Below, in pieces: positions 29,097-37,568 of a DNA stretch of 64,000 nt. Made by a program: the position numbers and the translations under genes. Position 1 is the first letter of the stretch. Every line of letters begins with the position of its first letter. The DNA comes from CAIMUS01 sp046347625 (lineage in GTDB: Bacteria > Pseudomonadota > Gammaproteobacteria > Competibacterales > Competibacteraceae). The notes below the pieces were generated by a model. It saw only the letters and a program-made list of their open reading frames with translations, was not told the DNA's origin and ran no database searches. Location: positions 930,001 to 994,000 of the forward strand of contig JAXMFU010000003.1 of the NCBI GenBank assembly GCA_046347625.1, in the 5' to 3' direction.

Positions 29097-29165
29097 ATTA
29101 CCTCCAGTGATGATTGCCAATAAAAAATTAAATTTCAGCTTGTAGGTTGCCGTGAAAATCCTCCC

Positions 29166-29363
29166 GTAGGTCGGGTTAGACGCGCCTGCCACCCAGGTAG
29201 CCACTTGTCGCGAGATCACGGGCGCGTCGTAACCCGACAGGGAGCCGAGTTTCATCGCCGGGGATGCTTTTTTCTGAAAAGTATGACCGTTGGGTTAGAC
29301 GCGCCTCCCACCAAGTCGGCCGATAGTGGAAACGTGGCGGGCGCGTCGTAACCCGACAGTGAG
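29166..29363. repeat. Two further units of the GTCGGGTTAG palindrome
   Basis: 29166-29244 and 29287-29363 repeat the pattern GTCGGGTTAGACGCGCC ... GGGCGCGTCGTAACCCGACA seen at 25092-25285. They fill the 275 bp between the DUF533 and LysM genes. Confidence 0.65.
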
Positions 29364-29371
29364 GTCGATTG

Positions 29372-29803
29372 TCATCCCAGCGGAATGCGGATTTTCTGCC
29401 CCGGATAAATCTTATTCGGATCCTGGATGACCTCCCGGTTGGCCTCGAAAATCTTGGGGTAATCATTGGCATTACCCAGGAATTTCTTGGCAATCGCCGA
29501 CAGTGTATCGCCCTGCTGGATAATGTAATAATCGACCTTGCCGGTCTGTGCTGGCGCTTTGACCTGATCGGCATTCACCTCGCTGACGCCCTGGACATTA
29601 CCGGCAATCAAGACAGCTTTTTCCATGGCCTCTGCGCTCGCCGCATCACCGGACAGGTTGACCTTGCCATCCTTGAAATCGACATTCAAATTCTGGATGC
29701 CGGGGTTGGAGGCTTCTATCTCCTGCTTGATTTTGGCAGCGGGATCCTCGCCTGCACCGAACAGTTTTTTGCCCATATTGACGGCAAAATCGAATAAACC
29801 CAT
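29372..29803 (-). CDS. kbp: BON-LysM protein, Kbp/YgaU-like
   Basis: The 143-residue protein starts MGLFDFAVNMGKKLFGAG, like E. coli Kbp (YgaU, 149 residues). A BON domain (about 25-85, VDFKDGKVNLSGDAASAEA) is followed by a LysM domain (YYIIQQGDTLSAIAKKFLG, IYPGQKIRIPLG). E. coli Kbp is a cytoplasmic potassium-binding protein; no signal peptide is visible here, in keeping with that. It lies between the SPFH and DUF533 genes. A repeat pair separates it from DUF533, which may break the transcript. Confidence 0.85.
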   Translation of the reverse strand: MGLFDFAVNMGKKLFGAGEDPAAKIKQEIEASNPGIQNLNVDFKDGKVNLSGDAASAEAMEKAVLIAGNVQGVSEVNADQVKAPAQTGKVDYYIIQQGDTLSAIAKKFLGNANDYPKIFEANREVIQDPNKIYPGQKIRIPLG

Positions 29804-29868
29804 AAGACACCTCCCATACAGATTCAGTTGGTAAAACTATTAAATGCAAGGATAAACCGTCGTCCCTG

Positions 29869-30981
29869 TCAACCCTTGGGCAAAGGCGGCGGCACGGCGG
29901 CGAATAAGCCGCTGAGACGCTCCACCTTGTCCGCCGGCGTCCATTCGGCCATTCCCTGAGCCCAGACCAGGCTGGCGCGGGTCAGTTGACCTTTGTCTGC
30001 CTGCTGTTGTAACTCCACAAGACTGAAAGGACCGGTCTGTTGGCCGTTAACGGCGACAAAGAAACGGCTCTCCACCGGTAGCGGCGGCGGTGTCGGACCA
30101 CCGGTCGTCGAGGTGGCGGTTGCCGGGCTGGAAGACAGGGTCTCACCCAGTTTCCGCCCCATCGCCAACCCCACTCCCAGGTTGACGGCATCGCCGCCAC
30201 CACCGGGATTGGCCGCCGCCGTCCGCATAGCCTCGGCCGCCTGGAACTGGGTATATTGCTCCAGATTGCCGACAATGCCCATACTGGTACGCCGGTCGAG
30301 TGCTTCTTCCACTTCTTTGGGAAGGGAAATATTCTCCACCAGCAACGTGGCCAGTTCCAGGCCGACCGCTTGAAAATCCGGCGCAATCCGGGTCAGCACG
30401 AATCTGCTCAAGGCATCGTAATTGGCGGCCAGATCGAGAATCGGAATGCACGATTCTCCCAGCACCGAAGAAAAGCGGGCGACGATCATATCGCGCAGCT
30501 GTTCGGTAATTTCGTCGGTGGTGAAACGGCCGTCGGTACCGACAATTTGCCGCAAAAACACCGTTGCATCGGCCATTCGAATGGCATACGTACCGAAGGC
30601 CCGCAGCCGTACCGGGCCGAATTCGGCATCCCGCAGCATGACCGGGTTTTTGGTGCCCCATTTCAGGCCGGTAAACCGGCGGGTACTGAAGAAATAGACT
30701 TCCGCCTTGAAAGGACTCTGAAAACCATGCCGCCAATTCTGCAACGTAGATAAAACCGGCAGGTTATTGGTTTCCAACTGATAAAGCCCCGGCTCGAAGA
30801 CATCGGCCAATTGGCCTTCATTGACCAATACCGCCATTTGGCCCTCGCGGACCGTCAGCATGGCACCGTATTTGATCTCGTTGCCATACCGCTCGAAACG
30901 GTAAACCAAGGTGTCACTGGAATCATCGGTCCATTCGATGACATCGATAAATTCGCCGAATAATTTATTGAAAAGCCCCAT
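29869..30981 (-). CDS. SPFH-domain protein with C-terminal GYF-2 domain (YdjI-like)
   Basis: The 370-residue product begins MGLFNKLFGEFIDVIEWTDD and carries an SPFH/virion-core-like domain (VREGQMAVLVNEGQLADVFEPGLYQL; FGTYAIRMADATVFLRQIVG). A predicted helical segment EEALDRRTSMGIVGNLEQYTQFQAAEAM follows, then a proline/threonine linker and a GYF-2 domain near 305-360 (FVAVNGQQTGPFSLVELQQQ, ASLVWAQGMAEWTPA). SPFH proteins of this type scaffold membrane-stress complexes. The gene is 3 bp downstream of telA, so the two are surely cotranscribed. Adding a zinc-ribbon partner downstream copies the YdjG/YdjI pairing. Confidence 0.85.
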   Translation of the reverse strand: MGLFNKLFGEFIDVIEWTDDSSDTLVYRFERYGNEIKYGAMLTVREGQMAVLVNEGQLADVFEPGLYQLETNNLPVLSTLQNWRHGFQSPFKAEVYFFSTRRFTGLKWGTKNPVMLRDAEFGPVRLRAFGTYAIRMADATVFLRQIVGTDGRFTTDEITEQLRDMIVARFSSVLGESCIPILDLAANYDALSRFVLTRIAPDFQAVGLELATLLVENISLPKEVEEALDRRTSMGIVGNLEQYTQFQAAEAMRTAAANPGGGGDAVNLGVGLAMGRKLGETLSSSPATATSTTGGPTPPPLPVESRFFVAVNGQQTGPFSLVELQQQADKGQLTRASLVWAQGMAEWTPADKVERLSGLFAAVPPPLPKG

Positions 30982-30984
30982 GAT

Positions 30985-32157
30985 TTAGCGGACTCCCTGG
31001 GGTTTGACGGCGGCGGCTTTAGCACGAGCGGCGGCCAGGGTCTGACGCAACTCGGCCTCGCAGGTCTCCAATTGAACGGCGGCTTCCTGACGGCGGCGCC
31101 GGCCTTCATCGGCGATTTGCAGGCTTTCCTCGATGGTGGCGATCAGGGTATCGTTGGCTTTCTTGACCGTCTGGATATCGAATACCCCGCGTTCCATTTG
31201 CTGCCGTACCTGGACGTTGGCCTGCTTCAAGTTCTCCGCATTGGCTTCAAGCAGTTTATTGGTCAAATCGGTCGCCGCCTTGACGGTTTCCGCCGCCTGG
31301 CCGGAGCGGTAAATGGTAATCGCCTGGGCCAGTTGCTGCCGCCATAAGGGGACGGTGTTGACCATGGTCGAGTTGATCTTGTTGACCAGTCCTTTGTCGT
31401 TTTCCTGCACCAGCCGAATGCTGGGCAAACTCTGCATCGTGACCTGCCGGGTGAGCTTCAAATCGTGTACGCGGCGCTCCAGATCGTCGCGCGCACTGCG
31501 CAGATCCCGCAGTTCCTGGGCCTCGATGACGTTCCGGCTGCTGTCCGCTTTCTGCTGCAAGGCCGGGATGACCTGAGCGTCGATCTGCCGGAGTTTCTCC
31601 TCGCCGGCCTGAATATAGAGTTCCAGCGTATGGAAGTAACTCAGATTGGCCTCGTACAGCCGGTCCAGGGAGGCGATATCGGTCAACAGGGTGGTCTTAT
31701 GGCGTTCCAACTGGTCGCAGACACTATCGATCTGATTGCGGACCGTCTCGTATTTCTGGATCGTTTTGGCCAGAGGATCGGTAAAGCTGAGCAGCCGGGA
31801 GAAAAAACTCCGCTTGTTGGGATCGAGATCGTCGACTTTGAAGCCGCGCAGAATCGCCACCATTTCATTGAGCGCACTACCGGCGGGACCGATATCCTTG
31901 GCGCGTACCCCTTCCAGCATCTTGTCGGAGATCAGGGTCAGTTGCTCCTGCGCCTTGGTGCCGAAGAAGATGATCGAATTGCTGTTTTTAATATCGATCT
32001 CGCTCATCAGCGCCTTGACATACTGCCGGTCTTGCTCCGGCGTGCCCGAGATAGCGGCCAGATCCTGACCGACATCGGCAAAAACTTCCGAGCCGGGCAG
32101 GGTAACGGGCGCACCGATGACAACGGGAGCCGTGGATATGTCGGTGGTCTGAGCCAT
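30985..32157 (-). CDS. telA: TelA-family (toxic anion resistance) protein
   Basis: The 390-residue soluble, strongly helical protein matches TelA/KlaA (PF05816). Marks include FGTKAQEQLTLISDKMLEGVR, the GPAGSALNEMVAILRGF block, QLERHKTTLLTDIASLDRLY, LPSIRLVQENDKGLVNKINSTM and VPLWRQQLAQAITIYRSG. TelA proteins were linked to tellurite resistance and occur with xpaC, as here with xpaC-like 199 bp upstream. The molecular role is unknown. Coiled coils are likely throughout the middle. Start at ATG 32155-32157. Confidence 0.93.
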   Translation of the reverse strand: MAQTTDISTAPVVIGAPVTLPGSEVFADVGQDLAAISGTPEQDRQYVKALMSEIDIKNSNSIIFFGTKAQEQLTLISDKMLEGVRAKDIGPAGSALNEMVAILRGFKVDDLDPNKRSFFSRLLSFTDPLAKTIQKYETVRNQIDSVCDQLERHKTTLLTDIASLDRLYEANLSYFHTLELYIQAGEEKLRQIDAQVIPALQQKADSSRNVIEAQELRDLRSARDDLERRVHDLKLTRQVTMQSLPSIRLVQENDKGLVNKINSTMVNTVPLWRQQLAQAITIYRSGQAAETVKAATDLTNKLLEANAENLKQANVQVRQQMERGVFDIQTVKKANDTLIATIEESLQIADEGRRRRQEAAVQLETCEAELRQTLAAARAKAAAVKPQGVR

Positions 32158-32271
32158 GCTTTTGTACTCCTGGAACTTAGGGGAATCGGGCCATCATCAA
32201 GCCTTTGCTTATTATCTCAAAGGTAGCTTACTGCGTTTTCAGTTTAATTGTATACCCTGGCCTATTTTTGT

Positions 32272-32342
32272 GTAGGAGCGGACCTGCTCGCGAATTCATC
32301 TACAGCACCGCCGGTTCCTTTCGTGAGCCGGCTCGTTCCTAC
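32272..32342. repeat. REP-like palindrome GTAGGAGC / GCTCGTTCCTAC
   Basis: GTAGGAGCGGACCTGCTCGCGA and GAGCCGGCTCGTTCCTAC are inverted arms around a short loop in the 199-bp gap between xpaC and telA. It would form a hairpin in the transcript. Confidence 0.5.
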
Positions 32343-32356
32343 CCATGTCGTCTCTT

Positions 32357-33241
32357 TCAGACGACGCCCTCACGTTTGAGTTGCTCACTGAGCACCTCGA
32401 TTTTGATATCCAAATCCAGCACATCGCTCTCCAGCAGTTTCTGTTGCTGTTCCTTGAATACGTCCTCGATGGTGGTCAACACGTTACGGAAATTGGCCTC
32501 CAATTGCTGGGATTGCGCCTGTTGATGGGTACGGACGTAGCCCTCGGTCACCTGTTGGGCGCCGTCGAGGTAGACATTAAGAAATTTCCGTGCCCGTCGC
32601 AGCGCGTCGGGGTTCTCTTCCAGCGTTTTAAGGACCTGGCGGGCCAGCCTGATAATGTTATCCAGGCGGGCACGCAATTCGTTATTACGGATATTTTTTC
32701 TGGCCTGTTCGAGGGCAAGCAGGGTTTGGTCCGCACCGGCCAGCGCTTGTAGAAGTTGGTCGGTGGTGTCCAGACCGTAAGAATCGGTCGCGCGCTTGGT
32801 GGTGCGGGGATCGAAGCCGTAAGCCAGATAGAAGCCCAGCAACGCGCCCAAACCAAAGCAGAGGCCGTCAGCGGGATTGTAGCCGGCGGCGAAGGTGGCG
32901 GTGACGGCAGTGGCCACGGCGACCAGGAGCGCACCTAAGAGCTTGAGCGGATAGCGGGGCGCATAGGCGATTTTACGCCGCTCGTATTCGGCCTGATTCT
33001 GCATGCCCCGGCGGGCCAGAACAGCACCGCCCAGAAACAACGTGTAACCGATCGTACTGATAAGTAATACTCGCAGATTGCCACCGACCAGAGCACGAAT
33101 CGCCGCGAACAGCACCGGCAGCGGGAGCAGAAATAACAGCAAGCCCTTGAAGCTGGGAAACCGGCTGGGAAGCCGGTCGGAAAACCGGTTGGAGAGCTGG
33201 CCGGGAAACGGGCTGGGAAGTTTGCGGAATCTTTCTGCCAT
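32357..33241 (-). CDS. XpaC-like protein (5-bromo-4-chloroindolyl phosphate hydrolysis family)
   Basis: The 294-residue protein has an unusual N-terminus rich in repeated R-F-P-S motifs (LPSPFPGQLSNRFSDRLPSRFP). Membrane segments follow: LLLFLLPLPVLFAAIRAL, VLLISTIGYTLFLGGAVLA, then LGALLVAVATAVTATFAAGY and LGALLGFYLAYGF. The C-terminal cytoplasmic half is helical (LARQVLKTLEENPDALRRAR, FLNVYLDGAQQVTEGYV), which matches XpaC. XpaC and TelA genes are neighbours in Bacillus and elsewhere. It heads the minus-strand cluster xpaC-telA-SPFH-kbp-DUF533-zinc ribbon. The name reflects a phenotype assay; enzyme activity is unproven. Confidence 0.78.
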   Translation of the reverse strand: MAERFRKLPSPFPGQLSNRFSDRLPSRFPSFKGLLLFLLPLPVLFAAIRALVGGNLRVLLISTIGYTLFLGGAVLARRGMQNQAEYERRKIAYAPRYPLKLLGALLVAVATAVTATFAAGYNPADGLCFGLGALLGFYLAYGFDPRTTKRATDSYGLDTTDQLLQALAGADQTLLALEQARKNIRNNELRARLDNIIRLARQVLKTLEENPDALRRARKFLNVYLDGAQQVTEGYVRTHQQAQSQQLEANFRNVLTTIEDVFKEQQQKLLESDVLDLDIKIEVLSEQLKREGVV

Positions 33242-33325
33242 AATTGCCTGAATAGAGTGATAAGCGTGACTGAACGTTGAGTTCCACCGTGCGGGCGGCG
33301 CTGAAACCAGAGTCCCTCGGAACCA

Positions 33326-33415
33326 TCACGCGGCGATGAAAGCCTGACAGGAGGCGACACCCACGGTGGAGAAAAGAATGATCCAGCCGATCAGCTTGTA
33401 CAGGAAAGGTGGCAT
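33326..33415 (-). CDS. Possible 29-residue membrane peptide
   Basis: A short frame MPPFLYKLIGWIILFSTVGV followed by ASCQAFIAA, ATG at 33413-33415, TGA at 33326-33328. It is one hydrophobic helix ending in a lipobox-like GVASC. It lies 84 bp upstream of xpaC on the same strand. The ribosome site is weak (AGGA about 12 bases upstream) and chance cannot be excluded. Confidence 0.25.
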   Translation of the reverse strand: MPPFLYKLIGWIILFSTVGVASCQAFIAA

Positions 33416-33486
33416 AAGGAGTATCCTGGTTTTCAAGTCGTATGTCGAGATAGCTTACACGCTGTCGATAGACTGTCTGCAGGGCA

Positions 33487-33651
33487 ATGGGTTCAAATAT
33501 GACAGTGACCTTGCGTGGACCCAGGCGGACGGTGACCCTGGACGTTGCGAAGGATGTCAACCTGGATCAGGTAAAGGTGGGTGCTCGGGTCCACGCCGTT
33601 TACCAGGAAGCACTGGCCATTTCGGTCCGACCCGCCGAGGGACAGCCATAA
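33487..33651 (+). pseudogene. C-terminal remnant of a small periplasmic-type protein
   Basis: The frame from ATG 33487 reads MGSNMTVTLRGPRRTVTLDV and continues VNLDQVKVGARVHAVYQEALAISVRP to TAA at 33649-33651. The pattern TRTVTLxGPxG then NLDQVKVGDxVxxxYxEALAIxV is typical of the C-terminus of small exported OB-fold-like proteins whose N-terminal half is missing here. It is probably a truncated leftover, although a 54-residue peptide could still be made. Confidence 0.45.
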
Positions 33652-33739
33652 CGCCCGGCAATGCCCAGGAACAGGTCCGGTGACACTCGTCACAGAAGTC
33701 TACCGGACCTGATGGGTTCGAATGGAGAACTCCCCAAAT

Positions 33740-34519
33740 TTATTTCATACTTTGGTGTAATTCTATTAATGCCTGGTCGAAGGCATCGAGCCGGATCAAG
33801 CCCAGACGCGGGAGCTCAAGATCGAGAATCATATAAACCGCCACCGCCATAACGGCCGCAAAGCCAAGAATATGGAGCCAACTGTGCGATTTGCCGCCCG
33901 CCATGCTGTAACCGGCCAGCAGCGCGCTGGTCAGTGCCAGTCCGAAGAGCAGCACGAAAATAATTGTAGGGGTATGGGTTTTTATCGCCAGGGTCCGGGT
34001 GGTCGTAATATCGATCATCTGGTTCAACGCCGGTAGCAGCAGCATCATGGCCGCGGGTGGCGCTCCTTCCCTCTGCGACGCGGCGACCGCTTGAGTCCAG
34101 ATTTCTCCCTGTAGCCTGATCGCTTTGGCCAGCTCTATTTTCGCCGCCTCGATATCCGGCAATTTCCGATAGATTTCCAATCGACTCTCTATATAGTGGC
34201 GAAAACTTGCCCGCAGCGCTGGTTGCGTATCAGCAGGTAGCAGGTCGAGCCGCAGCCAGGCGGTGCCGATCGCGTTGGTCTCCTCGACGATCAGGGCGCG
34301 CCGTGCCTCGAATCTTGAGGCGGCGCCCGAGAAGGTAAAGGCGATGAGCAGACCGAGCAGGGCGAAGACCGCACCTTCGATCACCCCGGTTCCGGCCTTC
34401 GCACTCTCGGGATCCTGCTTCAGTCGTCTGATGCCGATCCGTCGGCCGATTTCCTGCAAGAGCAGCATGCCGATAAACAGGCCCGTGGCAAGTAACAAAG
34501 CAGCGAGTATTTGGTTCAT
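33740..34519 (-). CDS. DUF4239 (bestrophin-like) membrane protein
   Basis: The 259-residue protein has an N-terminal helix (AALLLATGLFIGMLLLQEIG), a second membrane region GVIEGAVFALLGLLIAFTFSGAASRFEARR, and two C-terminal helices (TIIFVLLFGLALTSALLAGY; LHILGFAAVMAVAVYMILDLELPRLGLI). AFTFSGAxxRFxxRRxLIxxExNAIGTxWLR is the signature of the bestrophin-like/DUF4239 group. Its start overlaps the upstream YbaY-like gene by 4 bp (ATGA). Function, perhaps as an anion channel, is not established for these bacterial proteins. Confidence 0.85.
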   Translation of the reverse strand: MNQILAALLLATGLFIGMLLLQEIGRRIGIRRLKQDPESAKAGTGVIEGAVFALLGLLIAFTFSGAASRFEARRALIVEETNAIGTAWLRLDLLPADTQPALRASFRHYIESRLEIYRKLPDIEAAKIELAKAIRLQGEIWTQAVAASQREGAPPAAMMLLLPALNQMIDITTTRTLAIKTHTPTIIFVLLFGLALTSALLAGYSMAGGKSHSWLHILGFAAVMAVAVYMILDLELPRLGLIRLDAFDQALIELHQSMK

Positions 34520-34947
34520 TTTGATTTAGTCAGGCGCTGCAGCAGCAGTTCTACCTTCGTGCCGGCGCCTTGGGTAAGCACCGGATAAATTCGGGTGGTG
34601 GTGAACAGCAAGGTGTCGCCCCGGGTGATCCGTGCCCGCACGCTGTAGCGGTGCTTTGGATCGATGCGGGTGACGTCGTAAGCGATCTCGAACCGGATGG
34701 GAACCTGCCCCGTCGGTTCGATTCGCGTCCGACCGATAACCTCGGCGGGTGCATCGGCACGGGACACATCCTCGAGCGTCGCTTCGAAGGCCGCCTCGGG
34801 TGGGAGCGCAATACGTTCACGATAGCTAGCCGTCCCCTGTATCGTCTGCGCTTGGGCGTTCGTGGGTGTCAGCCCGATCAGCATGAGGGTTACGGCGGTG
34901 ACGGCGCCGCCTTGCACCAGGCGGTGTAGCCGATGCTTCACTGCCAT
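34516..34947 (-). CDS. YbaY/YscW-family exported protein
   Basis: From ATG 34945-34947 the product has 143 residues with a signal peptide (VQGGAVTAVTLMLIGLTPTNAQA, cleavage near AQA-Q). The mature domain follows: QGTASYRERIALPPEAAFEA, DVSRADAPAEVIGRTRIEPT, IPFxIxYD-like VPIRFEIAYDVTRID, and RYSVRARITRGDTLLFTTTRIYPVLTQG, the family pattern of YbaY lipoproteins and YscW-type proteins. The frame is open to 35043 but the added 32 residues lack signal character. The Cys of a lipobox is missing, so it is probably periplasmic rather than lipid-anchored. Coupled to the DUF4239 gene by a 4-bp overlap. Confidence 0.8.
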   Translation of the reverse strand: MAVKHRLHRLVQGGAVTAVTLMLIGLTPTNAQAQTIQGTASYRERIALPPEAAFEATLEDVSRADAPAEVIGRTRIEPTGQVPIRFEIAYDVTRIDPKHRYSVRARITRGDTLLFTTTRIYPVLTQGAGTKVELLLQRLTKSK

Positions 34948-35308
34948 ACCCAACGGCAAGCGCCCGTTACACTGCAATTTTTTGGGATACGGCGTTGCGC
35001 TCCAAGGTCCCAGCTTAATCATAGATTGCATTAGCATTCTCACCGTTATTGGTAACTGTCTTTAAGGTGTCGAGACCACTGCAAAGTAAACTCTCCGTTC
35101 GGGGCTGTCGGCATTATAGCGGATAGGGAATTGAAAGGTCTCGCTGGTTTACAGGGTGCGCGCGGCGCAGCATTAAACCCTGTTCGAACCAGCACACCGC
35201 GCGGTAGAACGGGGAGGGCGAGGTAGAAGGCGGTTCAATAAAAAACAATCCACACAGTAATAGCTGAGATACCGTGCGGGTTGGAACCAATCGAATTGGA
35301 AGGGAAGA
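34948..35308. other. Intergenic stretch, no gene seen
   Basis: No coding frame with family similarity and no clear repeat was found here. It should hold the promoter of the YbaY-like/DUF4239 pair and the 3' end of the phasin transcript. The motif GCGCGCGGCGCAG and CACCGCGCGG near 35158-35203 could form a weak hairpin downstream of the phasin gene. Confidence 0.4.
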
Positions 35309-35704
35309 TTATTTTTTACTGGACAACTGGCGAAGGCTGTCGTTGAGCGCTTCGATCCGCCGGGCAATCTCCTGAAAATCATCGTTCGTCGGTACACCCA
35401 GCCGTCCCAGGGCACGGGCGACCCGATCCTGAAAAGCCTGTTCCAGCCGGTCTATCTTATCGCTAGTATTGCTTCTCACTGTTTCCACCTTGCACTTCAT
35501 CTGTACCAACATGTCATCAGCGGTTTGTCGGGTCAAAGCTTCGGCTTCTTCCCCCTCCTCGATCAAGGTCTCGAACAGCTTGCCACCTTCCTGCCGGGCC
35601 CTGGCGAGGGCACCCAGACCGGCCAGCCAGATTCGGCTGACGGTTTCCGGCAGGAAACCGGCGGTCGAATTCTTATTCCGCTTATACTTCGATGACGTTG
35701 TCAT
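35309..35704 (-). CDS. Phasin-family protein (polyhydroxyalkanoate granule-associated)
   Basis: The 131-residue product contains SRIWLAGLGALARARQEGGKLFETLIEEG, the start of the PhaF/PhaI-type phasin domain (residues about 23-60), followed by amphipathic helix DKIDRLEQAFQDRVARALGRLGVP and a leucine-rich C-terminal segment. Phasins coat polyhydroxyalkanoate granules and limit their size. The gene is a single unit with its own flanks and no other PHA gene in the window. It suggests that the host stores PHA. Confidence 0.88.
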   Translation of the reverse strand: MTTSSKYKRNKNSTAGFLPETVSRIWLAGLGALARARQEGGKLFETLIEEGEEAEALTRQTADDMLVQMKCKVETVRSNTSDKIDRLEQAFQDRVARALGRLGVPTNDDFQEIARRIEALNDSLRQLSSKK

Positions 35705-35884
35705 TGTACTTCCCCTCGACGGGTTTTAAAGGGCTGTCATAAGATTGGCCCTGATAGCGCCGGGAAAGAAATGGGACGCAACTTAGCAATTAAAATTAGA
35801 GCAAACATCCTAGGTGAAGGTAAGCAAGTCATGAGTTCGAGTCCGGGGGCATACCTTCAGCGTAATCCCTGCCGAAGTATTGCC

Positions 35885-37318
35885 TCAATGGGAGCTCTGA
35901 AAACCCGACTTATCGCAGGCGATAGCCGCTATTCTATCCAGATCGTAATAGCGGCAAGCCTCCATCATTAAGCGGCTCTCGAACCACATATCGCCATCCA
36001 CCAACGGCATAAATAAATCATGAATATTGTCCACGCCGAGATAAACCGGAATCTGGTATTGTAAAAATTTATTCAGGGGCGCGATGGAGTTATGCAAAGG
36101 CGCGGCCTTGGCCAGTTGCTTCATGCTGATGGCCGCGGAGGGGCAGATAATAATGCTGATTCCGGCATCCCTGAGCAATTTCAAGATCCGTTCCTGCTCC
36201 CGTTCGGTTTTGCTCGCCAGGGAAATCGCATGGATGCCCGTGACCCGGCCTTCCAGACCATGCTCGATGGTCTTCAAGGCCAGCAATTCGGTCTCGTTCT
36301 CATCCGGATTGTTTTCCTGATCGATATGCACATCGACCCGTTTACCCAGGTCCCGTGCCAGTCCCAAAATAAAGTCCAGGTGCTTTTCCGGGGTGGGCCG
36401 ATCTCGGGAGGGCAGACCGCCGATCAGATCGGCTTTTTCGCAAGCCTGGATGAAATACTCCCTGGATTCCAAATCCTGCACACCCTGCAGGGGCTGCACC
36501 GCAATTTCCATGGTGATTTCATTCTTATAGCGCTCCCGTACTTCCAGGGCGGCATTGATGGGGAGCAGCTTCACGGTGCTGTCGGCGTCGATATGGGTGC
36601 GGCAATGGGTCACACCCTGCTGCTTCATTTTCTCCACGCAGCGGCCGATACGCTCGAGCAGGTCCTCGTGGGTATAGTTCTCCTTAAGATATTTATACAA
36701 CTCCCATTTCTTCTGCATGTCCACCTGGCTTAATTTAAGGTTTTCCATCGAAATCAGATAAGCCTTGTCGAAGTGGGCATGGTAACAGGCAAAGCCGCCA
36801 TTATTGGCGACCAGTTGAAAGAACTCCTTGCGCATATCCCAGGGCGTGGTCGGATCGGCAATGCGGTATTTGAAAATTTCCCGGCTATGCTTCTTGACCA
36901 TTTCCTCGATAGTCAGCGCGGCGACATCCGCATCCGTGATCAAGGGAATGCCATTCTCGATACAAAGAGTTCTGATCAGATTGCTGTCGGTGGATTCATC
37001 GTAGTCATAATTACCCACCAGGATATTAATGACCAGATCGAAGCGGTCTTCGCTAAGAAAAGATTTGATATTCGGTTCTTTTTGTTCGGTGATTTTGTAA
37101 AGCTCCTGATTTTTGACCGCATTGGCATTTAGAAACCGGCTGGTTCCCTGGGTGGCGAAAATATTGACTTCCAGATCGCTTAATTTTCTGATAGAGGGTA
37201 GCAGTTTTTCCTTATCGGCCATCTTGCCGGCACTGATCAGGACATTTTTCTTGGTTTTCCTGCCGACCAGCTTCAGGTTGAAAGCCAGCATTTCAATCGT
37301 ATCGTCGATCATCATCAT
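35885..37318 (-). CDS. MGS-like domain fused to an amidohydrolase (cytosine-deaminase-like)
   Basis: From ATG 37316-37318 (GGAG upstream) the product has 477 residues. The N-terminal part (about 22-150) reads KNVLISAGKMADKEKLLPSI and VNIFATQGTSRFLNAN, like the MGS allosteric domain of carbamoyl-phosphate synthetase and PurH. The rest is an amidohydrolase barrel: HAHFD (H180, H182), a THIDAD segment with H242, HIDQENN with H331, GIHAISL with H363 and GVDNIHD with D430. These match the metal and catalytic positions of cytosine-deaminase-like enzymes. It is transcribed divergently from argG, separated by 250 bp. Substrate unknown; a regulated pyrimidine- or arginine-linked hydrolase is plausible. 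Confidence 0.78.
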   Translation of the reverse strand: MMMIDDTIEMLAFNLKLVGRKTKKNVLISAGKMADKEKLLPSIRKLSDLEVNIFATQGTSRFLNANAVKNQELYKITEQKEPNIKSFLSEDRFDLVINILVGNYDYDESTDSNLIRTLCIENGIPLITDADVAALTIEEMVKKHSREIFKYRIADPTTPWDMRKEFFQLVANNGGFACYHAHFDKAYLISMENLKLSQVDMQKKWELYKYLKENYTHEDLLERIGRCVEKMKQQGVTHCRTHIDADSTVKLLPINAALEVRERYKNEITMEIAVQPLQGVQDLESREYFIQACEKADLIGGLPSRDRPTPEKHLDFILGLARDLGKRVDVHIDQENNPDENETELLALKTIEHGLEGRVTGIHAISLASKTEREQERILKLLRDAGISIIICPSAAISMKQLAKAAPLHNSIAPLNKFLQYQIPVYLGVDNIHDLFMPLVDGDMWFESRLMMEACRYYDLDRIAAIACDKSGFQSSH

Positions 37319-37568
37319 CTTGCTCCGCGTCAAGCTGTGACCCGGCGCTCGGGTAAAGCGCGCCAGGCTAAGAGGGCCGATCGCCGGTATAAGTTCAACG
37401 ATTTGCGGCCGGTGGCCCACCCGGGGTCAGGAGGATCGGGCCATCGGTTATTATATACCTTGCGTCCGCCTTGACCTGTGCCGCTAAAGCTTTAAGCTAG
37501 CGGCACGGCGCCGGGCCCGGTCCAGCGGCCCGGCCATCCCTCACCTTTACTTGTCTACGGGGACCCTC

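Noticed and set aside
35805..35865. tRNA-like GTTCGAGTCC segment before the amidohydrolase gene
   Set aside because: The T-loop-like bases have no pairing T stem, anticodon arm or acceptor stem around them; it is too short even for a convincing attachment-site remnant.
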